A stretch of DNA of 56,856 nucleotides from the NCBI GenBank assembly GCA_023458055.1, contig JAEXAW010000088.1, forward strand, positions 1 through 56,856. Direction: 5' to 3'. A model generated the notes under the pieces. That model saw nothing but the letters and a program-made list of their open reading frames with translations, was not told the origin of the DNA and ran no database searches. Each line of letters starts with the position of its first letter. The stretch's first letter is position 1. The translations under genes and the position numbers were made by a program. Positions 26,801 through 34,278 of the stretch are shown here, one piece after another. Origin of the DNA: Pseudomonadota bacterium. Lineage in GTDB: Bacteria > Pseudomonadota > Alphaproteobacteria > Sphingomonadales > Sphingomonadaceae.

Positions 26801-27309
26801 CGGGTGGTCATGAAATCCTTGTCGTTGCTGGTATGACGCAGCAAAAACAGCCCGACATCCTGCACCAGCTTGCCGTTGGTGAGGAGGTTATAGGGCATAT
26901 AGGCATTATGGCCCGAGCCCGCATAAACCCCGATCACGCCTTCGAACCCTTGCGGCGTGTGCCCGGCATTTTCGAGCGCTTCCCAGGTACATTCGAGGAA
27001 ATGGCGGTGCTGCGGGTCCATGATCGCGGCATCGCGCGGGCTGAGCCCGAACAGGCTTGCGTCAAAACATTCCATATCGCCCAATGGCGCACCGCGCGGG
27101 ACATAGTTGCGGTTGCCGATCAGCGCCGGATTGACGCCTGCAGCGGCAAGGTCCTCTGGCGAATAGGTCTCAATCGCCTCGCGGCCATGTTTGAGCAGAT
27201 GCCAGAACTGGTCGATCCCGCGCGCTCCGGCGAACCGGCAGGACATGCCCACCACCGCGATGGCGGTATCGGAAACGGCGTCTTCAAACGGATGATGATT
27301 ATGTTCCAT
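20845..27309 (-). CDS. Type I polyketide synthase, KS-AT-KR-DH-ACP-TE
   Basis: A 2154-residue single-module PKS. Ketosynthase at about 14-445: Cys188 in TACSTS, His324 in VEAHGTG, His364 in SIGHTD. Acyltransferase at 540-850: GHSSGE with Ser636; the selectivity segment reads VAAHS, neither the malonyl HAFH nor the methylmalonyl YASH. Ketoreductase at 1155-1340: GGLGGLG, Ser1308, Tyr1321, Asn1325, with LDD at 1264-1266 as in B-type KRs. Dehydratase at 1375-1660: His1410 in HxxxGxxxxP and Asp1576. ACP Ser1778 in GGHSLL. Thioesterase at 1840-2130 with Cys1923 in GLCAGG where Ser is usual, Asp1950 and His2101. The KR precedes the DH, opposite to the common order. It starts 16 bases after the NRPS stop. 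The product is likely an alpha,beta-unsaturated extension of the NRPS-bound unit. Confidence 0.92.
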   Translation of the reverse strand: MEHNHHPFEDAVSDTAIAVVGMSCRFAGARGIDQFWHLLKHGREAIETYSPEDLAAAGVNPALIGNRNYVPRGAPLGDMECFDASLFGLSPRDAAIMDPQHRHFLECTWEALENAGHTPQGFEGVIGVYAGSGHNAYMPYNLLTNGKLVQDVGLFLLRHTSNDKDFMTTRVSYLLDLKGPSINVQTACSTSLVSIHMAAQSLLNGECDMAIAGGSSIELPHRQGYLYEEGEILSPDGHCRPFDADSQGTVFGSGVAVVVLRRLSDALAAGDHIYAVVRGSAINNDGAGKVGYLAPSVDGQARVIAEALAMADVDASSVSYVEAHGTGTPVGDPIELAALTQAFRQSSDGIGYCGIGSVKASIGHTDTAAGAAGLIKVALAMHHRELPASLNFEAPNPALALESSPFRVQAKHSAWTPALGTPRRAGISSLGVGGTNAHVVLEEAPLRPASGPSHRRHQLLLCSAKSGIAAEANASALADFLEAHPQTNLADTAFTLTVGRQHLAQRRFAVAESAGEAIEPLRAISANPPAIDYAADRPVAFLFCGAGPQHVDMARDLYAVEPLFKAEVDKGLALLDAMGLSSARRWLFPTEADRAQADTEMERPSIALPLLFIIQNACARLWMSVGVQPAAMIGHSSGEYAAAHLAGVIDMESALRIVSERGRLFETIRDGGMLSVPLTEAELLPLLPAELSIATINAPKLCVVSGPAAAIARFHAELAAQEIEAQPVPISVAAHSPMLDPILPEFRKLMQSIRFAPPQIPFVSNLTGDWASAETVGNADYWVRHLRETVRFTDGLHRLLGDGQCALLEVGPSRSMASLVRQHPDCRRGRPVISSMRHPGQQVPDDAAWLDALGQLWSAGVPVDWTAYWEGEKRQRIPLPTYQFERQRHWIEPGAQLAVTQGEGGAAGRCDDIHQWQYEPVWTRAFETEAEPVDGPALVFEDAAGLGREIAAQLEAAGRDVVTVRAGHRFARLGPSLFSVSPATQGDYGRLFETLAAEGRLPSQIYHGWLVTGHARRQPDTARLLELGFHSLVAMARELGFHGDDQPIDIALLTDRVQRVAGDRDLMPAKATAIGAAGVVSAEYPNLHVRPIDLVIPEQAGALSTLAAMVVHELAASFDGKPLALRDGERWVQQLTHVPAATTRAQATDAPLRPNATYLITGGLGGLGLTIAGHLATLEDVRLLLLGRSALPPRERWSELLANGDADGPTVARIRKLIELEAAGATVDYIAADIGNARALRKALREATARVRPIHGVFHAAGALDDGLIETKSRGAMEAVLRPKVAGTLALEQALEGQSPAFIMLFSSISALAGLPGQADYAAANAFLDAYAQARKGAGGTRYLSVGWSPWREVGMAARLEAGQGSSADDLPEGEPVNHPILETLHRISPDELVLSATLSPEQHWILDEHRLVGQGTLIPGTGFLELARFAHALISPGAAMLSNVTFLTPFAVADGAARALRVQLKRRIGENWRFTILGRALGAEQEEWVEHAYGQISAAVALDTPALIDLNAISARCPHVTYDKEDSSPALKFGPRWSTVRRAAYGNGEAMLHLKMDPAFAQDFETILMHPALLDFATAGAQSLIPDYVPGKDFFAPFSYRRMVVHAALPPSIVSHIRYRPATTHAQVMASFDVTITDTDGRTIAEISDFTMMRVRDAALVSRAQELSASASTAQTAPPVGQIEAIFPEEGLAVIESLLVGLPRPHVVIAASDINASLAAIRAALQPSAPSGGEVREGDIDLPVSAMEKTIADLWSDLLGVNPVGRHDNFFDLGGHSLLAVQFTNRLRKKTGKTLPLASLLENPTVAALAEELEPGGAESADPASADKDAAPIATSGRGVVTIRAGGSLAPIFFVHDGLGETLLYRGLVTRLHANRPVYGIEPLRNASGGFAHTRIEEMATNYIERIKTVQPEGPYLLAGLCAGGVIAFEIAQQLQEAGDMVAFVGVIDAADVSASKRSFYIGRARMRRVRALMHQEGVATLVPELARKAANALKWEVQSRLAVARDRRTLQQMRAANASAQGESETVPVLPFLKLYEAAHLLHRPKGLLSGGNVFLFKASNGNGEVDDIPYQEIYSDAALGWGKRVADQVTVISVPGGHSSALQEPNVWTLAPLFQEAIDSAVARARKDAELPLAASVVEEIQAEAEVVAAE

Positions 27310-27325
27310 AGTTCAGCTCTTGATC

Positions 27326-30300
27326 TCAGCCTTTAACCAGCGCGCGGGCGACACCGCGCCGTTGCAGCGCGGCTCTGCGATTTTGGGCGCGATCCTGGCC
27401 TTGACGCATCAACTCCTGGTCGGCGCTGCCGTCCGCCAAATGCCCCGCCAGCGTCGCGACAGTGGGGAAGCGGAAGATATCCGTGAGCTGCACCGGCTTG
27501 TCCGACATTGCGACAAGGCGGCGATGCAGTTGTACGGCGAGCAACGAATGGCCGCCAAGGTCGAAGAAATTATCGCGCAGGCCAACGCGCGGTAGCTTCA
27601 GAAGATCGCACCATAGCGCCTGGATCCGCGTTTCCATCGCATTGGCCGGTTCTGGCGTTTCATCGCGGACCGGTTCGATGGCCGCCTTGTCCGGATCGGG
27701 CAAAGCCTTGCGGTCAATCTTGCCGTTGGGGGTGCGTGGCAGCGCGTCGAGCCAGATGAAGGCCGACGGCACCATGAATTCCGGCAGATTATCGCGCAGG
27801 TGACTACGCACGGCATCATTCGACAAGGCCGGCCCGTCCGCCACGACATAGCCGATCAGGCGGGCATCGACCGCATCGACGCTGCGGTGCGCGACGACCA
27901 CCGCATCGCTGATCGCGCTGTTGTCGGTGAGACGCGCTTCGATTTCGCCCAGTTCAATGCGATAGCCGCGCACCTTGACCTGATGGTCGAGCCGCCCGAG
28001 AAATTCGAGGCTGCCATCGTCGCGATGCCGCACCAGATCGCCGGTGCGATAGGCCCGGCCACCCGCCTTTATCGGGTCGGCAATGAAGCGCTCCGCGGTT
28101 AGCTCGGGCCGGTCATGATAACCGCGCACCACGCCGTCACCAGCGATCACCAGTTCGCCCGGCGTTCCCGGTCGCACCGGCTGCATCCGCCGGTCGAGCA
28201 CATAGATTTGCTGGTTGGCAAGCGGGCGGCCGAGCGGCGGCGCCTCGTCTTCGCTGGTGAGCGTGTGCACCGCCGACCAGATCGTCGTTTCGGTGGGGCC
28301 GTACATATTCATGACCGCACCGCCGACCAGCGAAACCATATCGCGGGCCAAGTGCGGCGGGAAAGGCTCGCCGCCAACCATCAGCCGCTTGAGCGCGGCG
28401 AGTTGCGGACGCGCCGCACTGTCGCTTGCGAGCACATTGAGCAAGGATGGCGTGCACTGAAGATGGGTCACGCCGTGCGCCGCCATCAGGTCGGTCAAGC
28501 CCTGTTCGACGCGTTCGCCCTCGGCTTCCACCAGCTGCCGCAAGCGGTTGAGCGTCGGGAGACTGTCGAGCACGATATCGGTTGCGATACCAAAGTCGAT
28601 CAGACAGCCGATCTCATTAACCCCAATGGCGCGCAGGCGGCGGATCAGCGGCAAGCAATCTTCCGGCGTCCCGAACAAACCGCTGGTCTGGAAATAGCGT
28701 TCAAACGCATGGTCGAGGAGCGCATCCGTGTCCTCGTCGCTCAAGTCCGACAATTCCAGATCATTGCTGGTATCAACCCCTTCGGGGCGTTTGAACGCGG
28801 GGAAGGACCAAGCATATTGCTTCAGCAAATTAGTCGAGGTGCGCAGATAGTCTATCAGCGGCTCCCGTGCTACCGCGCGCACCTCGTCGGGATTTTCTCC
28901 TACATAGCTATGCAGCATCAGCGTGACATGGCCTTCGCCAGAATGTCCCGCTTCGGCGCGGGCGCGCCGATAGGCTGTAATTTTCTCCGCGACCTCCTCG
29001 ATGCTCTGGCCGAGCAGATGGGTCAGCACATTGGCACCCGAACGGCCCGCTTCTTCAAAGGTCTGCACATTGCCCGCCGAGGTAATCCACACCGGCAGTT
29101 CGGCCTGCACGGGGCGCGGATAGGTCAACAGTTCGACCTCGCCCAGCGGGCCTTCAAAGCTGCGCTTTTCGCCGCGCCACAGCGCCCGCGCATCGTCCAT
29201 GCTGCGCTTCAACGCGCCATTGCGGTCGGCGAAATTATCGGGACGCAGGACAAAATCATTCGGCTGCCAGCCCGAGGCAAAGGCGATGCCGACGCGGCCA
29301 TCGGAAAGATTATCGACCAGCGCCCATTCTTCGGCAATGCGCACCGGATGGTGCAGCGGCGCAACCACGCTTCCTGCCCTGATCTTAATCCGCGAGGTGG
29401 TGGCAGCGAGCGCCGCCGAAATCACCGCCGGATTGGGATAGGAGGCCCCAAAGGCATGGAAATGCCGTTCGGGCGTCCAGACAGCCTCGAAACCATTGGC
29501 ATCGGCAAAGCGCGCGCCTTCCATCAGCAGGCGATATTGATCGGGTCCGCCGCTGCCATCGGAGCTGGCGAAATAGAACAGGCTGAAACCGGGTGCCTTG
29601 CCGCCGCTTGAGGCCATCACATCGCCGCGCACTTCGCGTTCGCTGGCGATCACGACATGATAGCCCCGGCTGAGCGGCCAGCTGATTTCAAGCACCGAAA
29701 TATCGAAGCTGAGGCTGGTGACCGCGAGCCACACGCCTTCATCCTCGAGCTTTTCGTCCATCCCGGCAAAGAAATTGATGAGGTTGCGATGTTCGATCAT
29801 CACGCCTTTGGGCAGCCCGGTCGAACCCGAGGTGTAGATCATATAGGCGAGATGATGCGGCTCGGCCCCGCCATCGAAGGGTTCATCGGACAGCGATGCC
29901 AGTTCGTCATCGATCCGGTCGATCAGCACCCGCTTGAAGTCGGCATCGCCCATATCACCGCCCAGCGAGGATTGGGTGAGCATCACGCTCATCCCCGAAT
30001 CCGTAATCATATGGTGCAGCCGGTCACGCGGATAGGCAGGATCAAGCGGCACATAGGCCCCGCCCGCTTTGTGGATGGCGAGCACGCAAATCGCGGTTTC
30101 AATCGACCGCTCGACATGGAGACCGACCAGCCGGTCCGGCCCGACGCCGAGGCTATTGAGATAGCGGGCCAGCCGGTTCGCGCGGCGATCAAGTTCGGCA
30201 TAGCTGATGCTTTGGCCGAGCGACGTTACCGCGACTTTCTCGGGCGTGCGCGCGGCTTGTGCTGCAATCATATGATGGATGCCCGCACCCTGTGCGGTTT

Positions 30301-31981
30301 CGACCGTCCCCTCATTCCATGCGCCGAGCACGCGGGTCTTTTCGTCATGGCTGAGCAATGGCAGGCGGGCGATCACCATATTGGGTATTTCGGCCGCACC
30401 GGCGAGCATCGCTGCAAAGCCCGCCCACAGATCATCAATGGCGGCGCGATCAATCCGCGAGGGATCATAAAGCAGACGGCACGCGCCATCCTGTGCGGCA
30501 ATCGCGAGGTGCAGCAATGCTGCCGGTGCTGCCACCGCCTCGTCAATATGGTCGACAAGCTGCACCGCAATCGGGTGGTTAAAGCCTTCGCGACCGCGCA
30601 GGTCCGGCATCCGCGCCATGAGGTCGCGCGATATCGCAACGCCCTTGTGCAGCGTGCCGATCTCGTTCGCGAGTTGGTCCCCCAGCATCTCGAGCGAGGC
30701 ATCCCAATCAAGCGCGACATGGAGCGGCAGTTCCTCCGCGAACCAGTCTTTGAGATCATCAAGCCGCGACAGATAGACCTGGTCGACATAGCCGATGTCG
30801 ATACTGTCCCGATCCGCAACCCGGCCAAGATAGGCGACCCACGCCGTCAGCAAAGCGTGCGCCGACAGCGCGCCCGGGATAGCGTGATCTTGATGGGCAT
30901 GACCCAGAAGCTGGCTATCCCCCGGCTGGAATTGGGGAAGCAAAAGCGCATCGCGCTGCATCAGGCGGCGATGCCACCAGCCTTCATAGCGGGCCGCCGC
31001 ACTATCGAGCGCGCCAAGCCGGTGGCCCTGGTCATCATCGAGCAGGACAAGCTGCGCCCCTGCGGGCAAGATCGGTGCGCCAAGCGCCTGACCATCCGCA
31101 TCGGTCATCCGGTCGAGCCGGATGTCATTACTTCCGGTTGCGATAACCGGCGTGTCGCCGCCCATGATCACCGTGCCCGGAGCCGCGCCATTGCGGCTCT
31201 CAAGAATGGTCGCCTCCTGCAGCAGCGCCATGCGGGTGCCAAAGAGCAGCTTCGGCGCGCCGAGCGGATTGCGATAATTGCCAAAATCAAGCGCGGCGAT
31301 CTGCCGACGGATGGCCTCGGCGGGCGCGCGCCAATCAATCATCGCCGCTGCAGCCGGGCGATGCTGCAACCCGAAAAATTTCTGCGGAGGCGCAAGCGGC
31401 TGGCGGTTGGCGATCGCCCCGTCCAGATTGGCCACCAGCGCGGCAAAGCTTCCAATCGCCGCCTCAAAACATTTGGTGTTGAGCGAGAGCGCGGTTTCGC
31501 CCGCTTCGATCTCGATCGCCCGCGATGCCAGCCTATCGCCGCGATCCACCTCCTGCTCCATCAGGTGCCAGGTGACGCCGTGCTGCTCTTCGCCGGCCAG
31601 CAACGCCCAGCACGGCGTGTTGAGCCCGGCATAAGCGGGGAGCGGGCCATCATGGAAATTGATCGCCGCGCGCTGCGCCAGCGCGAGCACGTCCGGCGAC
31701 AGCACATGAAGGTTGGTGATGCTGAAGAGATAATCGACCGGTCCGATGCCTGCAGCCAACAGATCCTTCGTCCGCGCAAAACAGGGGACGCCCTCGGCCC
31801 GCGCCCATTCTGCCGCGGGGCCAGCCGGCGCAACCACGGCCACGATCTCGTGCTGTTGTTCCTTGAGAAGCCTGCCACATTCGCCGAGTAGCGATTCGCG
31901 TCCGATCAAAATGCTGCGCGGTGCGGCCTCGGCGGCTACGGGGTGAGCGGTTGATGCCATGTCCAGCGTCCTGTCCTCCAT
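27326..31981 (-). CDS. NRPS: formyltransferase, half-C, A interrupted by luciferase-like monooxygenase, PCP
   Basis: A 1551-residue protein starting at ATG 31979-31981, with AAAGGAG seven bases upstream. Domains, in order: a formyltransferase-like domain (about 20-320) with NFHDGPLPAYAGLN and DRGD resembling the Asn-His-Asp centre; residues 330-545 resemble only the C-terminal half of a condensation domain, with no HHxxxDG; an adenylation domain from 565 (KAGGAYVPLDPAYP, YTSGSTGLPKGV, SFDISVLEI). At about 785-1145 the A domain is interrupted by an FMN-type luciferase-like monooxygenase (FSLFYFASSDG, VWTPERHFHAFG, ISAALAATTSRIKIRAGSVV). The A domain then resumes (YGPTETTIW, YRTGDLVR, VRGYRIELGEIE, NGKIDRKAL), followed by a PCP with Ser1479 in GGHSLLAV. 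It would load, oxidise and possibly formylate one amino acid before handing it to the PKS. Confidence 0.92.
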   Translation of the reverse strand: MEDRTLDMASTAHPVAAEAAPRSILIGRESLLGECGRLLKEQQHEIVAVVAPAGPAAEWARAEGVPCFARTKDLLAAGIGPVDYLFSITNLHVLSPDVLALAQRAAINFHDGPLPAYAGLNTPCWALLAGEEQHGVTWHLMEQEVDRGDRLASRAIEIEAGETALSLNTKCFEAAIGSFAALVANLDGAIANRQPLAPPQKFFGLQHRPAAAAMIDWRAPAEAIRRQIAALDFGNYRNPLGAPKLLFGTRMALLQEATILESRNGAAPGTVIMGGDTPVIATGSNDIRLDRMTDADGQALGAPILPAGAQLVLLDDDQGHRLGALDSAAARYEGWWHRRLMQRDALLLPQFQPGDSQLLGHAHQDHAIPGALSAHALLTAWVAYLGRVADRDSIDIGYVDQVYLSRLDDLKDWFAEELPLHVALDWDASLEMLGDQLANEIGTLHKGVAISRDLMARMPDLRGREGFNHPIAVQLVDHIDEAVAAPAALLHLAIAAQDGACRLLYDPSRIDRAAIDDLWAGFAAMLAGAAEIPNMVIARLPLLSHDEKTRVLGAWNEGTVETAQGAGIHHMIAAQAARTPEKVAVTSLGQSISYAELDRRANRLARYLNSLGVGPDRLVGLHVERSIETAICVLAIHKAGGAYVPLDPAYPRDRLHHMITDSGMSVMLTQSSLGGDMGDADFKRVLIDRIDDELASLSDEPFDGGAEPHHLAYMIYTSGSTGLPKGVMIEHRNLINFFAGMDEKLEDEGVWLAVTSLSFDISVLEISWPLSRGYHVVIASEREVRGDVMASSGGKAPGFSLFYFASSDGSGGPDQYRLLMEGARFADANGFEAVWTPERHFHAFGASYPNPAVISAALAATTSRIKIRAGSVVAPLHHPVRIAEEWALVDNLSDGRVGIAFASGWQPNDFVLRPDNFADRNGALKRSMDDARALWRGEKRSFEGPLGEVELLTYPRPVQAELPVWITSAGNVQTFEEAGRSGANVLTHLLGQSIEEVAEKITAYRRARAEAGHSGEGHVTLMLHSYVGENPDEVRAVAREPLIDYLRTSTNLLKQYAWSFPAFKRPEGVDTSNDLELSDLSDEDTDALLDHAFERYFQTSGLFGTPEDCLPLIRRLRAIGVNEIGCLIDFGIATDIVLDSLPTLNRLRQLVEAEGERVEQGLTDLMAAHGVTHLQCTPSLLNVLASDSAARPQLAALKRLMVGGEPFPPHLARDMVSLVGGAVMNMYGPTETTIWSAVHTLTSEDEAPPLGRPLANQQIYVLDRRMQPVRPGTPGELVIAGDGVVRGYHDRPELTAERFIADPIKAGGRAYRTGDLVRHRDDGSLEFLGRLDHQVKVRGYRIELGEIEARLTDNSAISDAVVVAHRSVDAVDARLIGYVVADGPALSNDAVRSHLRDNLPEFMVPSAFIWLDALPRTPNGKIDRKALPDPDKAAIEPVRDETPEPANAMETRIQALWCDLLKLPRVGLRDNFFDLGGHSLLAVQLHRRLVAMSDKPVQLTDIFRFPTVATLAGHLADGSADQELMRQGQDRAQNRRAALQRRGVARALVKG

Positions 31982-32104
31982 GGTGTTCTCCTTTGAACAC
32001 ATCCTAGGACGAGCGCGGCCCGACAGCTATTTCGACAACCCTGTAAGACGAAACCAGTAGGAAAAATCAGGACGCGAAAATCCATCCCGAATATGGGCAG
32101 CGGC

Positions 32105-33082
32105 CTATTTATACTCGATGAGGCGGTGGCGGTTACGCCAATAGTCGATCTGCCCCTGAAGATGGGGAAGCTTGCCGAGCGTAATGAAGCCCGCCTGCAA
32201 CGGGCCGCCGCGTAAACACACTTTGGCCCACAGCAAAGGCCAGAACGGCCAGAAGATCGGCAGCGACCACAGGATGTTGCTTAAGACTTGCCGCTTCAGC
32301 TGCGGATTATGTTCGCCGCGCAAGGCCAGCGCTTCGGCGGTCGCATAGCCGCTCCGCCGGTTGCGCTGCCACCATTGGCCGAACCGCGTCATCGCCGCGT
32401 CGTGGATTGTCATATCGCCGTCAATCCGGCGGATTTTCCAGCCCTTGAGGCGGATGCGGTGGCAGAGGTCCGGCTCCTCACCCGCGATCAACTCCTCGGC
32501 AAAACCGCCAACCTGCCGGAATGGCGCGACGCGGAACAACGCGTCACCGCCGGTCGTGTCGGCCAATCCCACCGGTGTGTTCCACTCCTGATCGCAGAGC
32601 TGGTTATAGGGACTCGCCTCGGGCCACCGCTCGCGGCGGCGACCACAGACCGAAGCGAGAGTGGTATCCGCCTCTAAAGCGTCGCGGGCCTTGCCAAGCC
32701 AACCGGACACAAGTTCGCAATCGCCATCAATGAAATGGAGGTAGCGAAGGTTCGGATAATTTTCGAGCAGCCATGCCGCCCCGGCGTTGCGCGCGCGCGC
32801 GGCGGTAAAGGGGCGCGACGGTGACAGGTCGACCACATGGAGCCCATGCCCTCGGGCCAATTCCTGGCTCTGGTCCTTTGATCCGGAATCAACATAAACT
32901 GCAAGCTCTGCTTCGCGCAGCACGCTCCGGATACATCTGTCGAGCCGCTCACCCTCGTTGCGACCTATGATGACGAAGCCGGTGTCGGGGCCGGTTTCTG
33001 GGCTGGTGTTCCGGCCAGCATCCTCGGCCCTTTCCAGCTCACAGGTTTGCGCATCGCTCAGGCTGACCGAAAAATATTTCAT
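32105..33082 (-). CDS. Family 2 glycosyltransferase
   Basis: The 325-residue product begins with a polar leader, then the GT2 core FVIIGRNEGERLDRCIRSVL, VYVDSGSKD, ARARNAG and the metal-binding HFIDGDCEL. The acceptor region has TGGDALFRVAPFRQVGGFAE and GEEPDLCHRIRLKGW. A hydrophobic stretch near the C-terminus (SLPIFWPFWPLLWAKVCL) suggests membrane association. Its ATG overlaps the stop of the next upstream glycosyltransferase (33079-33082). It precedes the NRPS gene by 123 bases, the largest gap in this operon, where a secondary promoter could lie. Confidence 0.88.
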   Translation of the reverse strand: MKYFSVSLSDAQTCELERAEDAGRNTSPETGPDTGFVIIGRNEGERLDRCIRSVLREAELAVYVDSGSKDQSQELARGHGLHVVDLSPSRPFTAARARNAGAAWLLENYPNLRYLHFIDGDCELVSGWLGKARDALEADTTLASVCGRRRERWPEASPYNQLCDQEWNTPVGLADTTGGDALFRVAPFRQVGGFAEELIAGEEPDLCHRIRLKGWKIRRIDGDMTIHDAAMTRFGQWWQRNRRSGYATAEALALRGEHNPQLKRQVLSNILWSLPIFWPFWPLLWAKVCLRGGPLQAGFITLGKLPHLQGQIDYWRNRHRLIEYK

Positions 33083-34239
33083 GGTTCACGCTCCGTCCGA
33101 ATCCACTTATTTTCGCGTTGGGTGAGGAAACTCGCCGCAATCGGCAGTTTCCACACGATATAGGCAGGCAGCCGCCCGATATGGCTGGCCGGAAGCAAGT
33201 CGCGCCCATCGGCTCGCCACGCCGAGGCCAGCGCTACCGCAAGCGCTGCGAGCGCCGCCAACAGCGACCAGACAGGCGTCGAGGGACCGAGCGCTACCAC
33301 GCCGATGGTGAGGGTTAAGACGGCACCGCAGATGAGGATGACGGTCGGCGGGATCAGCAAATCAAGCCCGACCAACGCCAGCCGCGGCCGACCTTCGAGC
33401 GCCTGTCCCAACAGGGGAAAGGCGTAACGCGCCATGGAATGCAGCATGCCATGCTCCCAGCGGCGGCGCTGCCCGGCGGTTCCGCTTTCGGAGCTCGCAT
33501 CGCTCAAGATCATAGCGCGATCATCAAAGATCACGCGTTCACCCGCCAACAGCAGATCGAGCCCCATATCCAGATCTTCTACCAGCGAGGCGGCACGCCA
33601 TTGGATCGTATCGAAAATGTGGCGCGGAAACGCCATGCCCGAACCCTGTAACAGGGCCGCGCCTGCCAACCGCTGCAACCCGCGCTGGCGGGTGAGGTTC
33701 TTGATCATGAAGGCAAAAGAGGAGAGGCGCACATTGGTCGAGGCCGATGGCGATGGCGTCAACAGATAAGCGCCCTGCACCACCGCCTGCTCCGCTGCCG
33801 CGCGGCTGGCGAGACGGATCAGCGCACCCGGTTGCGGGATGCAATCTGCATCGAGGATGATCATCACCTGACCGTCTTGCCCGCGCAGCTCGGCGCGCCC
33901 GAACTCGAGCGCATAACCCTTACCGCGCAGCGCCGGATCGCTGCGCTCCAACACCTCTGCGCCGAGGGACTGTGCGATAGCGGCGGTATCATCGCTGCAA
34001 TTATCGGCAACGACAATCAGCCGGTCACCGGTGCGCAGTTGAGCCATCACCGCGCGGATGGTGCGTCCGATCCCCAGCTGCTCGTCATGGGCGGGCATCA
34101 GAACGATGAACGGCGGGGCCGCGCCCGCGCGGTCATCGCTGCGACGAAGCCGCGTCGAACCGATGAAACATTCCAGCGCCAGAAACGCGACCAGCAGCGC
34201 CGCCATGACGCAAGCGACAGAGATGATCGCGCCGATCAT
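33079..34239 (-). CDS. Membrane-bound processive-type family 2 glycosyltransferase
   Basis: The 386-residue product has an N-terminal membrane helix (MIGAIISVACVMAALLVAFL), a GT2 catalytic domain with VLMPAHDEQ, VVADNCSDDT, LDADCIPQ and VEDLDMGLDLL, the QxxRW-like GQRRRWEHG, and C-terminal membrane helices (LLIPPTVILICGAVLTLTIG and VWSLLAALAALAVALA). This matches BcsA/NodC-like transferases of exopolysaccharide synthesis. It follows the 2OG oxygenase gene by 39 bases and overlaps the next glycosyltransferase gene by four. Confidence 0.88.
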   Translation of the reverse strand: MIGAIISVACVMAALLVAFLALECFIGSTRLRRSDDRAGAAPPFIVLMPAHDEQLGIGRTIRAVMAQLRTGDRLIVVADNCSDDTAAIAQSLGAEVLERSDPALRGKGYALEFGRAELRGQDGQVMIILDADCIPQPGALIRLASRAAAEQAVVQGAYLLTPSPSASTNVRLSSFAFMIKNLTRQRGLQRLAGAALLQGSGMAFPRHIFDTIQWRAASLVEDLDMGLDLLLAGERVIFDDRAMILSDASSESGTAGQRRRWEHGMLHSMARYAFPLLGQALEGRPRLALVGLDLLIPPTVILICGAVLTLTIGVVALGPSTPVWSLLAALAALAVALASAWRADGRDLLPASHIGRLPAYIVWKLPIAASFLTQRENKWIRTEREP

Positions 34240-34278
34240 GTTCTTTCACCCTGCTTGTTTGCCCCGGCTCCCATCGCG

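Noticed and set aside
25660..27336. 558-codon plus-strand frame opposite the PKS ketosynthase
   Set aside because: Antisense shadow of the KS/AT region.
29657..31891. 744-codon plus-strand frame opposite the NRPS
   Set aside because: Antisense shadow; the minus strand carries complete NRPS motifs in the same interval.
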